A stretch of 14,414 nucleotides of DNA from the NCBI GenBank assembly GCA_021809365.1, contig JAKBAC010000084.1:1-14414 (forward strand), read 5' to 3'. Within the stretch, counting starts at the first letter, position 1; the number at the start of each line of letters is the position of its first letter. This DNA comes from Planctomycetota bacterium (lineage in GTDB: Bacteria > Planctomycetota > Phycisphaerae > WQYP01). The notes beneath the pieces were generated by a model that saw only the letters and a list, made by a program, of their open reading frames with translations, had not been told where the DNA came from and did no database searches. Shown here piece after piece: positions 6,495 to 14,221 of the stretch. Made by a program: the position numbers and the translations under genes.

Positions 6495-8498
6495 TCAGAG
6501 AACCTTTTCCCATTCAATGCGTTCCAGTGCCGGGTCGCGGTGGCGTTCAAACTGCTGGGTAAACATCATGTGATAAATCCCATGGCTATCCAGGAGTTGC
6601 TGGTGCGTGCCCTGCTCAACAATTTTCCCTTCCGCCAGAACGGCTATGGAATCCGCGTGCATAATCGTGCTTAAGCGATGGGCAATGACAATCGTGGTGC
6701 GGTTGTGCATGAGATCCGTCAGCGCTTGCTGGATGAGTTTTTCCGCATGTGTATCCAATGAACTCGTGGCCTCATCGAGCACTAAAATGCGCGGATCAGC
6801 CAGAATGGCTCGGGCAATACTGATGCGCTGTTTCTGGCCGCCGGAAAGTTTATTTCCGCGCTCCCCCACCGGGGTTTGATAGCCGTTGTCCATGGCCATG
6901 ATAAATTCATGGGCATTGGCCTTTTTGGCGGCCTCAATAATGTCCGCTTCATTGGCATTACGCCGGCCAAAGGCGATATTTTCCATAATCGTGCCGTCAA
7001 AGAGATACACATCCTGCAACACCATGGCAAATTGCCGGCGATAATCCGCCAGGCGAATGTCGCGAATATCCGCGCCATCAAGAAGAATGGCACCGGAAGC
7101 AACATCGTAAAACCTGGCAATCAGATTCACCAGCGTGGTTTTTCCGCTGCCCGACGGCCCCACCACGGCCAGCATGGAGCCCGCCGGGATATCCAGCGTA
7201 ATATGATCAATCACCGTTTGATCGGGCTTATAGCCAAAGGAAATATCACGGAGGTTAATATGTCCCGGCGGCTCGGCTATGGCCAGAGCGTTTTCCCGGT
7301 CCGGCATATCAGGCGGTTGATTGAGCACATCGCACACCCGGTCCAATGAACCGAGATTCTGCTGAAGATTTTGCAGGGAATCAATCATTTGCGTAATGGG
7401 TCCCAGCAGCATCACGCAGTAGAATTCAAACATCACCAGATCACCGACTTTGAGTTTGCCCTGCAGCACCAGTTCGCCGCCATACCACATAATGACAATG
7501 CCAATGGCCGGCACGAAAATTGACCAGCCGGTGGCCAGGAGTCGGCCCAGAATCGAAGTGAAGTATTGCTTGCGCACCAGCAGGTATTGCCGTGCCCCAA
7601 ATTCCTTATGTTCACTGCGTTCACGCCGAAAACTGCGCACGACCCGGATGCCGGAAAATAGATCGCTCACCCGTGAGGAGAGCATTCCGCGATCATCCTG
7701 AATATTCCGCCACATGGGGCGCAGGCGGCGAAATATTAAAAGGTGAATCAGCACCACCGGCGGAATCAGGGCCGCAGCAACCGCGAAGAGCTTCCAGTTG
7801 GTGGCAATGAGAATCAGGAGAATGCAGATCATGCGGAATACAGCGCCCACCGGATTAACAATGGCATTCTGCACACCCCCCACCACCTGATCGGTATCGC
7901 TCATCACGCGGCTGATGATGCCGCCGGTGCGATATTCGGCCAGTTGCGCTAACGGCAGGCGTGCCAGGTGCTCATGCAGGCGCTGCCGCAGGGATGCGGC
8001 CAGCCGATAATTGAGTTTCTGCGTGGCCAGGACGCGAATCCAGGAAATGCTTACGCCGATGATTTCCGCGGCAATCAGTGCCAACACCAGCGCCAGCAGC
8101 CCGTGCGATGGCGAATCGGAAAACCAGTGCCGCAAACCGCCGGGCGGTAAATGTTGGGTAATCGGCAGCGGCTTACGTACAAAAACATAATCGATGCCCA
8201 GTTTCAGAACATAGGGCGGCGTCAGCGCGACAACCGAACTGACAATGGCCACCAGCAGCAAGGCTGTGACCGCACGATAATATCCGCGCAGCATGATCCG
8301 GTATTGTTGCAACAAATGCCGCTTGGAATATTTAAACGTGTGTTTTTCACCGGCGGGGCCTCCCATGGAATGCCGGCCGCCGTGGGATGGCGGTGGATCA
8401 ACGCGTGGGGCATGAGGGTCTACCAGTCGATCCCCTTTTAATAATCCCTGGCGGAGTTTTTGACGGAATTCTTTAAATCGCGTGCGACTGGACTTCAT
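6495..8498 (-). CDS. ABC exporter, fused membrane and ATPase domains (MsbA-like)
   Basis: Half-transporter expected to work as a homodimer in the inner membrane, exporting a lipid or hydrophobic compound. The substrate cannot be read from sequence. The 667 residues contain a long charged N-terminal extension (1-70) and a six-helix type IV exporter membrane domain (about 75-390). The nucleotide-binding domain has Walker A 'GPSGSGKTT' (447-455), Q-loop Gln495, signature 'LSGGQKQR' (551-558), Walker B 'ILVLDEATSSLD' (571-582) with Glu576, and switch His607 in 'AHRLSTI'. All ATPase residues are intact. Similarity to MsbA is general; a multidrug or peptide exporter is equally possible. ATG 8498 is the first start after the intergenic region. 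Only a weak, distant AGG precedes it. It is divergent from pdxJ and probably heads the minus-strand unit with the small protein and queG. Confidence 0.93.
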   Translation of the reverse strand: MKSSRTRFKEFRQKLRQGLLKGDRLVDPHAPRVDPPPSHGGRHSMGGPAGEKHTFKYSKRHLLQQYRIMLRGYYRAVTALLLVAIVSSVVALTPPYVLKLGIDYVFVRKPLPITQHLPPGGLRHWFSDSPSHGLLALVLALIAAEIIGVSISWIRVLATQKLNYRLAASLRQRLHEHLARLPLAQLAEYRTGGIISRVMSDTDQVVGGVQNAIVNPVGAVFRMICILLILIATNWKLFAVAAALIPPVVLIHLLIFRRLRPMWRNIQDDRGMLSSRVSDLFSGIRVVRSFRRERSEHKEFGARQYLLVRKQYFTSILGRLLATGWSIFVPAIGIVIMWYGGELVLQGKLKVGDLVMFEFYCVMLLGPITQMIDSLQNLQQNLGSLDRVCDVLNQPPDMPDRENALAIAEPPGHINLRDISFGYKPDQTVIDHITLDIPAGSMLAVVGPSGSGKTTLVNLIARFYDVASGAILLDGADIRDIRLADYRRQFAMVLQDVYLFDGTIMENIAFGRRNANEADIIEAAKKANAHEFIMAMDNGYQTPVGERGNKLSGGQKQRISIARAILADPRILVLDEATSSLDTHAEKLIQQALTDLMHNRTTIVIAHRLSTIMHADSIAVLAEGKIVEQGTHQQLLDSHGIYHMMFTQQFERHRDPALERIEWEKVL

Positions 8499-8532
8499 CT
8501 ATAATTTCGCCTGATAGAAACTTTATACTAGA

Positions 8533-8552
8533 GCCTGTCCTAATAATCTCGG
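8533..8552 (+). repeat. Copy B of the GCCTGTCC-N3-TAATC motif
   Basis: GCCTGTCC, TAA, TAATCTCGG, preceded by GA as in the copy at 12689. It is followed by a short palindrome, TGGGC-AG-GCCCA, and then by ATTATAGACACCTT, which resembles ATTTTTGGCACCTT in the same position after the 12689 copy. It lies 35-54 nt upstream of the ABC exporter ATG in the exporter/pdxJ divergent region. Confidence 0.6.
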
Positions 8553-8607
8553 CCATTCGTTGGGCAGGCCCAGCCATTATAGACACCTTTGAATAAAAAA
8601 ATCAGCC

Positions 8608-8677
8608 TTGGATGCCAAGCGGCGTCCAAACGGATAAAATATGGGGCTTGGCCGCCGACGGGTAGATCGGCGCGGCC
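8608..8677 (+). promoter_or_regulatory. Two hairpins upstream of pdxJ
   Basis: TTGGATGCC-AAGC-GGCGTCCAA (8608-8629) folds into a 9-bp stem with one G-U pair. GGCCGCCGA (8650-8658) pairs with TCGGCGCGGCC (8667-8677) with a 2-nt bulge and ends 22 nt before the pdxJ start. A -10-like TAAAAT (8635-8640) lies between them, so either hairpin could be in the leader or in the promoter. On the minus strand the first stem is followed, after 6 nt, by seven T residues, an imperfect terminator shape. No known riboswitch was recognised. Confidence 0.35.
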
Positions 8678-8699
8678 GGTATGACGAATGGAACATTCA

Positions 8700-9422
8700 A
8701 TGGCCAAACTTGGCGTCAATATTGATCATGTGGCCACCCTGCGGCAGGCCCGGCAGGGCACGGAGCCTGACCCGGTGTGGGCGGCTGTGGAAGCTGAATT
8801 GGGCGGTGCCGATTTAATTACCGTGCATCTGCGCGAAGATCGGCGGCATATTCAGGATCGCGATGTGGAACTGCTGCGGCAAAGCGTTCAGGTACCGCTG
8901 AATCTGGAAATGGCGGCCCTGAAGGAAATGGTGGCAATTGCCCGGCGCGTTAAACCCGCGATGGCAACGCTGGTACCCGAAAAGCGCACGGAAGTAACCA
9001 CAGAAGGCGGCTTGGATGTCGCAGCCAATAACCGGGCCATTTCCACAGTGGTAAGACGCCTTAGCGACATGGGCATAACCTGCAGCGCCTTTATTGATGC
9101 CGATCTGCGCCAGGTCCATGCGGCACAACAAGCCGGCTTTAAGATTTGTGAATTGCACACCGGCCCCTATGCCTTGGCCACTGCCGGTCCCGCTCGGGAT
9201 AAAGAATTTGAACGCGTGCGGGCGGCTGGTGAGGAAATTTTGAATTCCGGCATGCAGTTGAATGCCGGCCATGGCCTGAATTACACCAATGTGCAAACCA
9301 TCGCCCGCTTGCCGCACTTAAGTGAATTGCACATTGGCCACGCCATTGTAAGCCGCAGCCTGTTCATCGGACTGCGGGAAGCGGTGGCCCGCATGAAAAT
9401 CGCGATGTCAGGCGTGGGCTGA
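8700..9422 (+). CDS. pdxJ: Pyridoxine 5'-phosphate synthase
   Basis: Condenses 3-amino-2-oxopropyl phosphate with 1-deoxyxylulose 5-phosphate to pyridoxine 5'-phosphate, the ring-closing step of the DXP-dependent vitamin B6 pathway. The 240 residues match the family's usual length of about 240. Conserved blocks are 'LGVNIDHVATLRQAR' at the N-terminus, 'ITVHLREDRRHI', 'LNLEMA', 'LVPEKRTEVTTEGGLD', 'FIDAD', 'ELHTGPYA', 'LNAGHGLNYTNV' and the C-terminal 'ELHIGHAIVSRSLFIGL', which together form the TIM-barrel active site. ATG 8700 is preceded by GGAA at 6 nt spacing. An in-frame ATG at 8688 would add only four residues. dapA follows after 26 nt, so the two are probably co-transcribed. Confidence 0.97.
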   Translation: MAKLGVNIDHVATLRQARQGTEPDPVWAAVEAELGGADLITVHLREDRRHIQDRDVELLRQSVQVPLNLEMAALKEMVAIARRVKPAMATLVPEKRTEVTTEGGLDVAANNRAISTVVRRLSDMGITCSAFIDADLRQVHAAQQAGFKICELHTGPYALATAGPARDKEFERVRAAGEEILNSGMQLNAGHGLNYTNVQTIARLPHLSELHIGHAIVSRSLFIGLREAVARMKIAMSGVG

Positions 9423-9448
9423 AATTGAATTATGATGGAGTTTGATAC

Positions 9449-10318
9449 ATGTTTCATGGCACATTTACCGCGTTAATCACGCCTTTTCGCAACAATGTTC
9501 TGGATGTTGCCGCGTTTGAAAAGCAGATTGGATTTCAGGCGCAGCATCAGTTACAGGGTATTGTTCCGGTAGGCACGACGGGAGAATCGCCGACGTTATC
9601 CCATGCGGAGCACAAACGGGTTATTGAAATTGCCGTCAAAGCGGCGCGCGGTACGGGCCTGAAGGTGATTGCGGGAACGGGTTCCAACAGCACCGATGAA
9701 GCCATCGAACTGACCCAGTTTGCCAAATCCGCCGGTGCCGACGCTGCGCTGATGGTCAATCCCTATTACAACAAGCCCACACAGGAAGGACTGTATCGAC
9801 ATTTCAAAGCGGTGGCCCAGGCGACGGATATTCCCATTGTGCTGTACAACATTCCGGGCCGCACCGGGATTACCATGAGTGTCGGCACGATGGTACGATT
9901 GATAAAAGATTTCAAAAATATTGTCGCGGTAAAAGATGCTGCGGGCAATATTGATTTAACCACCGAAGCCGCTTCGGCGGGCCTGACCTTGCTGTCCGGT
10001 GATGATTCCATGACGCTGCCGATGATGGCAGTGGGAGCCAAAGGTGTGATAAGCGTGGCCAGCAATATTGTGCCCGGGCAGGTGCGAAGCCTGGTGGATG
10101 CGGTAAATGCGGGTAATTTCGCATTGGCTCGCAGCATTCACCACAAACTTTTCGCGCTGTGCAAAGTGCTATTCATCGAAACCAATCCAATTCCCGTAAA
10201 AACCGCGATGGCCTTATTGGGTCGCGACACAGGCGAAATGCGGTTGCCGTTGTGCGAAATGGCGGAGGCCAATCGTGAAGTGTTGACCCAGGCACTTATT
10301 AACGCCGGGATGCTGTAA
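9449..10318 (+). CDS. dapA: 4-hydroxy-tetrahydrodipicolinate synthase
   Basis: Class I aldolase-type enzyme that joins pyruvate and aspartate semialdehyde, the entry step to diaminopimelate (peptidoglycan) and lysine. The 289 residues fit the family. Visible features are 'VGTTGESPTLS' (the Thr pair of the catalytic relay), 'VNPYYNKPTQEGLYRHF', 'VLYNIPGRTG' with the active-site Tyr and the carboxylate-binding Arg, and 'IVAVKDAAGNI' with the Schiff-base Lys. The C-terminal 'ETNPIPVKTAMALLG' is also typical. ATG 9449 follows GGAG at 8 nt. It lies 26 nt after pdxJ and 85 nt before the DoxX gene, in the same direction. No clear terminator was seen after it. Confidence 0.97.
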   Translation: MFHGTFTALITPFRNNVLDVAAFEKQIGFQAQHQLQGIVPVGTTGESPTLSHAEHKRVIEIAVKAARGTGLKVIAGTGSNSTDEAIELTQFAKSAGADAALMVNPYYNKPTQEGLYRHFKAVAQATDIPIVLYNIPGRTGITMSVGTMVRLIKDFKNIVAVKDAAGNIDLTTEAASAGLTLLSGDDSMTLPMMAVGAKGVISVASNIVPGQVRSLVDAVNAGNFALARSIHHKLFALCKVLFIETNPIPVKTAMALLGRDTGEMRLPLCEMAEANREVLTQALINAGML

Positions 10319-10403
10319 GTTTATTGTACACTGGCAACCGGCAATAAGGGTATGGTAACATCGTTGAAGTTGTTGTTCGCCCATCGAACTTTCAGGAGAA
10401 TTT

Positions 10404-10850
10404 ATGGCTAGTTACAACCGATCCACCACATCGACGCAGGATGTTGCCCTGCTGTTGATCAGGCTGATTATTGCGGCCATTTTCTTATATCACGGTTCGC
10501 AAAAACTATTTGGCGCCTTTGGCGGACCCGGCCTGAAGGGCTGGCACGGCATGATTGTTTCCATGGGCATGCCCATGCCATGGGTCAGTGCTGTTCTTAG
10601 CGCCTGTGCTGAATTTTTTGGCGGCCTGATTTTTCTGGTCGGTACGGGCCTGCGCATTATCGCTGTTCCCCTGGCTGTTAACATGATGGTGGCGACATGG
10701 GTTACTCATGGCCACGGATTCAATGTCATGAATAACGGATGCGAATATCCTTTGTGCCTGCTGGTGATCGTCGTGGCGATGTTCCTTATGGGGCCGGGAC
10801 GCTTCACGCTGGGAGCACTATTCCGCGGCGTACGGCCGGGCGGCGCATAA
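10404..10850 (+). CDS. DoxX-family membrane protein
   Basis: A 148-residue integral membrane protein with four predicted helices. The first helix leads into the DoxX-typical 'LLIRLIIAAIFLYHGSQKLFGAFGG'. Then come 'MPWVSAVLSACAEFFGGLIFLVG', a helix with 'IAVPLAVNMMVATWVTH', and a last helix 'LLVIVVAMFLMGPGRFTLGA'. DoxX proteins are small quinone-linked or redox-stress membrane proteins of mostly unsettled function. The start ATG 10404 has AGGAG 6 nt upstream. It follows dapA by 85 nt and may share its transcript. A hairpin at 10915-10934 lies beyond the stop, in the gap before the converging reductase gene. Confidence 0.9.
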   Translation: MASYNRSTTSTQDVALLLIRLIIAAIFLYHGSQKLFGAFGGPGLKGWHGMIVSMGMPMPWVSAVLSACAEFFGGLIFLVGTGLRIIAVPLAVNMMVATWVTHGHGFNVMNNGCEYPLCLLVIVVAMFLMGPGRFTLGALFRGVRPGGA

Positions 10851-10914
10851 GTCCAGCGCGCCGTCGGAAACAATAACGTGTGATTAAGTTATATTTCGAT
10901 TCAAACTCAACGCT

Positions 10915-10934
10915 GCCCCATTGAGCTATGGGGC
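10915..10934. terminator. Possible bidirectional terminator hairpin
   Basis: GCCCCAT-TGAGCT-ATGGGGC: a perfect 7-bp stem with a 6-nt loop, in the 154-bp gap between the converging DoxX and reductase genes. No real T-run follows in either direction, so intrinsic termination is only suggested by position and stem strength. Nothing else was found in this gap. Confidence 0.4.
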
Positions 10935-11004
10935 GCATCGTGGCTGGGGTTGGAGGCTGATGTGGGAAACATTCGCGGCGGCGTTTTTACGTTGGAAACT
11001 ATTT

Positions 11005-12579
11005 TCACCGGAGGCCCGGTTCAACATGGCGGTGCCTGGGCCTCTGCCGCGCGTGAGGATTACCTTTGCCGCGTGCCGTAAGAAAATCGGTGCGAATCAG
11101 TGCGAATAACACCACCATCAGCAGGAGAGCGCAGGAAATTGCCGCTGTAATTGCTTTAAGGCGGCGGCCACGACCGTCCGCCTGCACGGGGGCGTGCAGC
11201 AGACAAAAGGCTTCGTTGTGAATCTTTGCTTCCGCGACGCCGGCTTCCCGCAGTGCCTGGATCATACCGGCAGTAAACGCGCCGGGGCCGCAAATCCAGA
11301 ATGTTTTTCCATTCAAATCATCCTTGCAGTATTTTTTTAGCAACGCCATGTCGATGCGGCCTTTTTCACCGTGCCATTGTTCATCCGCCCGGCTTAATAC
11401 ATGAACCACTCGAACGCGACCCTCGCTGCGGTTACGCAATTGCTCCAGTTCGTCAAAAAAAGGAATATCGCCGGCGGATTTATTGGCATATAACAGCAGT
11501 ACCCGCCGATTTTCCGCACGATCAGTCAACCACCGGATCATGCTGCGAAACGGTGTGATGCCGATACCGCCGGCGATAAACACCAGTTCATCATTTCCCC
11601 TGTGGAGGCGATGGGAAAATCGACCGAATGGCCCATGCACCGTGACCACATCGCCCGGCTGGGTCATGCCGATGGTGCGCGTGAAATCGCCAAGCTCTTT
11701 GATGGCCAACATAAGTCCATCCGTCTCACTGGGGCTGGAGGCAATGGTCCAGGCGTGTTCTTCTCCCGGGGCATCAGCGCCGGTACGGTGAAAATGGAAA
11801 AAAGCAAATTGTCCCGGACGGTAGCGCAAAGACCGTCCCCCGGCCCCCGGCTGTAATTTAATTTGCCACACGCCCGCGCTGATCTTGCCAACCGACTGAA
11901 CCACATACCGATATTCCTTCAGGCGGCGCGGCTGAACGATATGACTCCAGATCAGGGACCAGAATGCCGCTGCTATCACTATCGCCACGGCAATCCGCAG
12001 CGGCCATGGCGCAAAAGCTCCGCTGGAAAGCAGGCCGTGGGTAAAGGCGACAACCAGTACCGCCAGCCCCACAAAGCGATGCGTGACGCGCCATTTTTCA
12101 AATTCAACTCGCAGTTGCGATCTATAAATGCTTACAATAATCTGAGCCGTCAGCAACAGAATCGCAATTCGCCCCAACTGTAAATGCCAGGGCAGCCATA
12201 ACCGCGTTAGCAGACCGATATTCAGGTAGGACAACAGGGCAATATGCAGGAGAATCGCACAAAAGCCGACAATGGCCATTCTGCGGTGGAAAAGCATCAC
12301 GGCATCCAGACCAAAGGGATCCGTAACCCAGTAATATCGGGCGGCCAGAATAAAGCTCGTGGCGATGATCATCAAGCCGGCCAGCCCCAGGCCTAATGCG
12401 ATCTGTTTGATAAACTGCCCGGCAGGCACGACGCCGCCGGTGGATGCCAAGGCCAGCGGGCCAAGCAGAGCGGCCACATATAACACGATCAGGAGAACTG
12501 CCCGACGGTGCCGGGTAGATGCTTCCTCAGGCATGGTATCGACCGTTGTGTTCGCGGCCTCCGCTGCGGATGTTGCCAT
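11005..12579 (-). CDS. Ferric-reductase-like flavocytochrome (FRD membrane domain plus FAD/NAD module)
   Basis: Membrane oxidoreductase of the FRE/NOX superfamily, moving electrons from NAD(P)H through FAD and two b hemes across the membrane. The natural acceptor is unknown. The 524 residues hold six helices (about 28-215). The heme His pairs are His98/His112 and His167/His181, both 14 apart as the family requires. The FAD site is 'YRPGQFAFF' and 'EHAWTIASSPSE' (253-284). 'GPFGRFS' and the NAD-binding 'AGGIGITPFRSM' (336-347) and 'FWICGPGAF' (427-435) follow. An extra C-terminal hydrophobic helix (about 476-496) and a basic tail are unusual. I place the start at ATG 12579, 8 nt after AAGGA. 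The open frame reaches 12813 through repeat sequence that is not protein-like. It is divergent from fic. Confidence 0.88.
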   Translation of the reverse strand: MATSAAEAANTTVDTMPEEASTRHRRAVLLIVLYVAALLGPLALASTGGVVPAGQFIKQIALGLGLAGLMIIATSFILAARYYWVTDPFGLDAVMLFHRRMAIVGFCAILLHIALLSYLNIGLLTRLWLPWHLQLGRIAILLLTAQIIVSIYRSQLRVEFEKWRVTHRFVGLAVLVVAFTHGLLSSGAFAPWPLRIAVAIVIAAAFWSLIWSHIVQPRRLKEYRYVVQSVGKISAGVWQIKLQPGAGGRSLRYRPGQFAFFHFHRTGADAPGEEHAWTIASSPSETDGLMLAIKELGDFTRTIGMTQPGDVVTVHGPFGRFSHRLHRGNDELVFIAGGIGITPFRSMIRWLTDRAENRRVLLLYANKSAGDIPFFDELEQLRNRSEGRVRVVHVLSRADEQWHGEKGRIDMALLKKYCKDDLNGKTFWICGPGAFTAGMIQALREAGVAEAKIHNEAFCLLHAPVQADGRGRRLKAITAAISCALLLMVVLFALIRTDFLTARGKGNPHARQRPRHRHVEPGLR

Positions 12580-12688
12580 ATTTCCGATCCTTAAGCCATA
12601 TATTTTGCGTCCCCAAACGTGACGCCGCTTTGTAGTATACGTTTCCGCCGCCGGGAAAGCTGACCGCCATGCAGGAAAATCGCAAGGA

Positions 12689-12708
12689 GCCTGTCCGAAT
12701 AATCGCCG
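12689..12708 (+). repeat. Copy C of the GCCTGTCC-N3-TAATC motif
   Basis: GCCTGTCC, GAA, TAATCGCCG. It is followed by the perfect 16-bp palindrome TCCCGGCGCGCCGGGA (12717-12732) and by a CGATTTTTGGCACCTTGG tail that resembles the tail of copy B. The palindrome plus T-run looks like an intrinsic terminator on the plus strand, but no plus-strand gene ends there. It lies 110 nt upstream of the reductase ATG. Confidence 0.6.
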
Positions 12709-12765
12709 GGTTGCGATCCCGGCGCGCCGGGACGATTTTTGGCACCTTGGGCATCGTCGCGTCAC

Positions 12766-12839
12766 AGAGCACCGTGGTGATAACCCGGTGGTTGGTCGGC
12801 GGCACTGGATCAACCACCGGATTAATCATCTGGTGCTCT
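12766..12839. repeat. REP-like palindromic repeat between the reductase and fic
   Basis: Left arm 12766-12793 (AGAGCACC to CCGGTGGTT) pairs with right arm 12812-12839 (AACCACCGG to GGTGCTCT), with 20 of 28 positions complementary around an 18-nt loop. Positions 12766-12796 are identical over 31 bp to the reverse complement of 4757-4787. Relative to that cluster the order of arms is permuted, as expected for units taken from a longer tandem array. Confidence 0.8.
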
Positions 12840-12890
12840 ACAGATGACGGCGATGGCGTATCTCAACATGATGGTAAAGCTGCGTCGCAG

Positions 12891-13003
12891 TGCGGTTTCT
12901 CCAGTAATGCGGTGAATAGGCCCCTTAATTACCGCATGTAATGCGGTGATTAACCTTGCAGATGCGGTGAAAACCATGTATAATCTCCGCAGATTTTGCG
13001 GAG
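12891..13003 (+). promoter_or_regulatory. fic promoter with TGCGGT operator array
   Basis: Promoter: -35 TTGCAG (12956-12961), 17-bp spacer, perfect -10 TATAAT (12979-12984). ATGCGGTGA occurs at 12907-12915, 12941-12949 and 12962-12970, the last lying between -35 and -10. A fourth TGCGGT is at 12891. ACCGCAT (12931-12937) with ATGCGGT (12941-12947) forms a palindrome. CTCCGCA (12985-12991) and TGCGGAG (12997-13003) form another that covers the expected transcription start and the ribosome binding site GGAG (13000-13003). Binding at the spacer copy would block RNA polymerase, so repression is the natural reading. Confidence 0.7.
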
Positions 13004-13011
13004 AATACGCG

Positions 13012-14115
13012 ATGTATATTTACCAGCAGCCACAATGGCCGAAATTTCAGTGGAATACATCCGAGCTTGCTGTCTTACTGGTGGAAGTGCGTCACCTGCA
13101 GGGACGGTTGCTGGGGCGGATGGAATGTCTCGGATTCCAGTTGCGTCAGGAAGCAACCCTTGAAACATTGGCGCAGGATGTTTTACAAACCAGTGCCATT
13201 GAAGGACAGGTGCTGGACACACAATCGGTACGATCATCACTTGCAGGGCGACTGGGCTTGGACCTCGGCTCGCTGGGCCAAATTGACCGCAACGTAGAGG
13301 GCATTGTTGAAATCGTGCTGGACGCTACCGGCAATTTTGCCGCGCCTTTGACCCGGGAACGCCTTTTCGGTTGGCACGGCGCATTATTTCCGACCGGCAG
13401 AAGCGGCCTGCGACGTATTACCGTTGGCTCATGGCGCTCGCGTGAAAGCGGCCCGATGCAGGTTGTATCCGGCCCCATGGGGCGTGAAACAATCCATTAC
13501 GAGGCACCCGGCCATGACCGGGTTGCCAGAGAAATGGCCCGCTTTATACAATGGTGCCGTGGTGCACCGCACCTCGATCCGGTGATGGCCGCCGCGATTG
13601 CGCACTTCTGGTTTGTTACCATCCACCCGTTTGAAGATGGTAACGGGCGCATCGCCCGAGCCATCGCCGATATGATGCTGGCACGCTCGGAAAATACGCC
13701 GCAACGCTTTTACAGCATGTCCGCACAAATTCAAAAGCAGCGCAAGTCCTACTATGACATACTGGAAAGCTGCCAGAAAGGATCGCTTGACATCACCCCA
13801 TGGATGCACTGGTTTCTGCTAAGCCTCCAAAGTGCCCTGCGTGCGTCCGAATCCACACTTGAAGCTGTGCTGTTCAAGGCCCGCTTCTGGAGAAGCCATG
13901 CGGGCGAATCATTCAATGAACGTCAACGCAAAGTACTCAACCGCCTGCTCAATGGATTTGAAGGAAGGCTTACCACATCAAAATGGGCGAAGCTCACCCG
14001 GTGCTCCCAGGATACCGCCCTGCGCGACATCCATGATCTGCTGCAACGGCGCATACTGCTTCGCGACCAGGCTGGCGGCCGCAGCACGGGGTATCAGCTA
14101 TTTCCGCTGGGGTAA
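13012..14115 (+). CDS. Fic-family AMP-transferase with N-terminal inhibitory helix and C-terminal winged helix
   Basis: Fic enzymes transfer AMP (or another phosphate-containing group) from a nucleotide to a hydroxyl on a target protein. The 367 residues start with a DUF4172-type region ('QPQWPKF', 'LQGRLLGRM'). It carries the inhibitory motif TSAIEG (60-65), which fits (S/T)xxxE(G/N), so the enzyme is a self-inhibited class II Fic. The Fic core has the complete catalytic motif HPFEDGNGR (205-213). Residues about 302-362 ('NERQRKVLNRLLNG', 'RCSQDTALRDIHDLLQR', 'GGRSTGYQL') look like a winged helix DNA-binding domain. I chose ATG 13012 because GGAG lies 8 nt upstream and the conserved DUF4172 start follows. 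The longer ORF from 12946 would include the promoter. The operator array upstream suggests autoregulation. Targets are unknown. Confidence 0.92.
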   Translation: MYIYQQPQWPKFQWNTSELAVLLVEVRHLQGRLLGRMECLGFQLRQEATLETLAQDVLQTSAIEGQVLDTQSVRSSLAGRLGLDLGSLGQIDRNVEGIVEIVLDATGNFAAPLTRERLFGWHGALFPTGRSGLRRITVGSWRSRESGPMQVVSGPMGRETIHYEAPGHDRVAREMARFIQWCRGAPHLDPVMAAAIAHFWFVTIHPFEDGNGRIARAIADMMLARSENTPQRFYSMSAQIQKQRKSYYDILESCQKGSLDITPWMHWFLLSLQSALRASESTLEAVLFKARFWRSHAGESFNERQRKVLNRLLNGFEGRLTTSKWAKLTRCSQDTALRDIHDLLQRRILLRDQAGGRSTGYQLFPLG

Positions 14116-14221
14116 TGGAAACTTGGGCATGAGTCGCTTATGCGCGATTTTGCCAAATTTGCTCGGCCGGGTACTATTCTGAGGCGTACGCAGTGAAGGT
14201 GGCAAGCCCACATTAGCCGCT

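Noticed and set aside
10911..10940. tRNA-like arm around the GCCCCAT hairpin
   Set aside because: Only one stem is present; no acceptor, D or T arms could be built around it.
12717..12755. Palindrome plus T-run as a terminator
   Set aside because: The shape fits an intrinsic terminator on the plus strand, but no plus-strand gene precedes it; it is better explained as part of the repeated element.
12985..13003. RNA hairpin hiding the fic ribosome binding site
   Set aside because: With TATAAT ending at 12984, transcription should start near 12991, so the 5' arm would not be transcribed. A DNA operator is the better reading.
12946..13011. Longer Fic start at 12946
   Set aside because: It would place the -35, -10 and ribosome binding site inside the coding region. 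DUF4172 similarity begins at the ATG at 13012.
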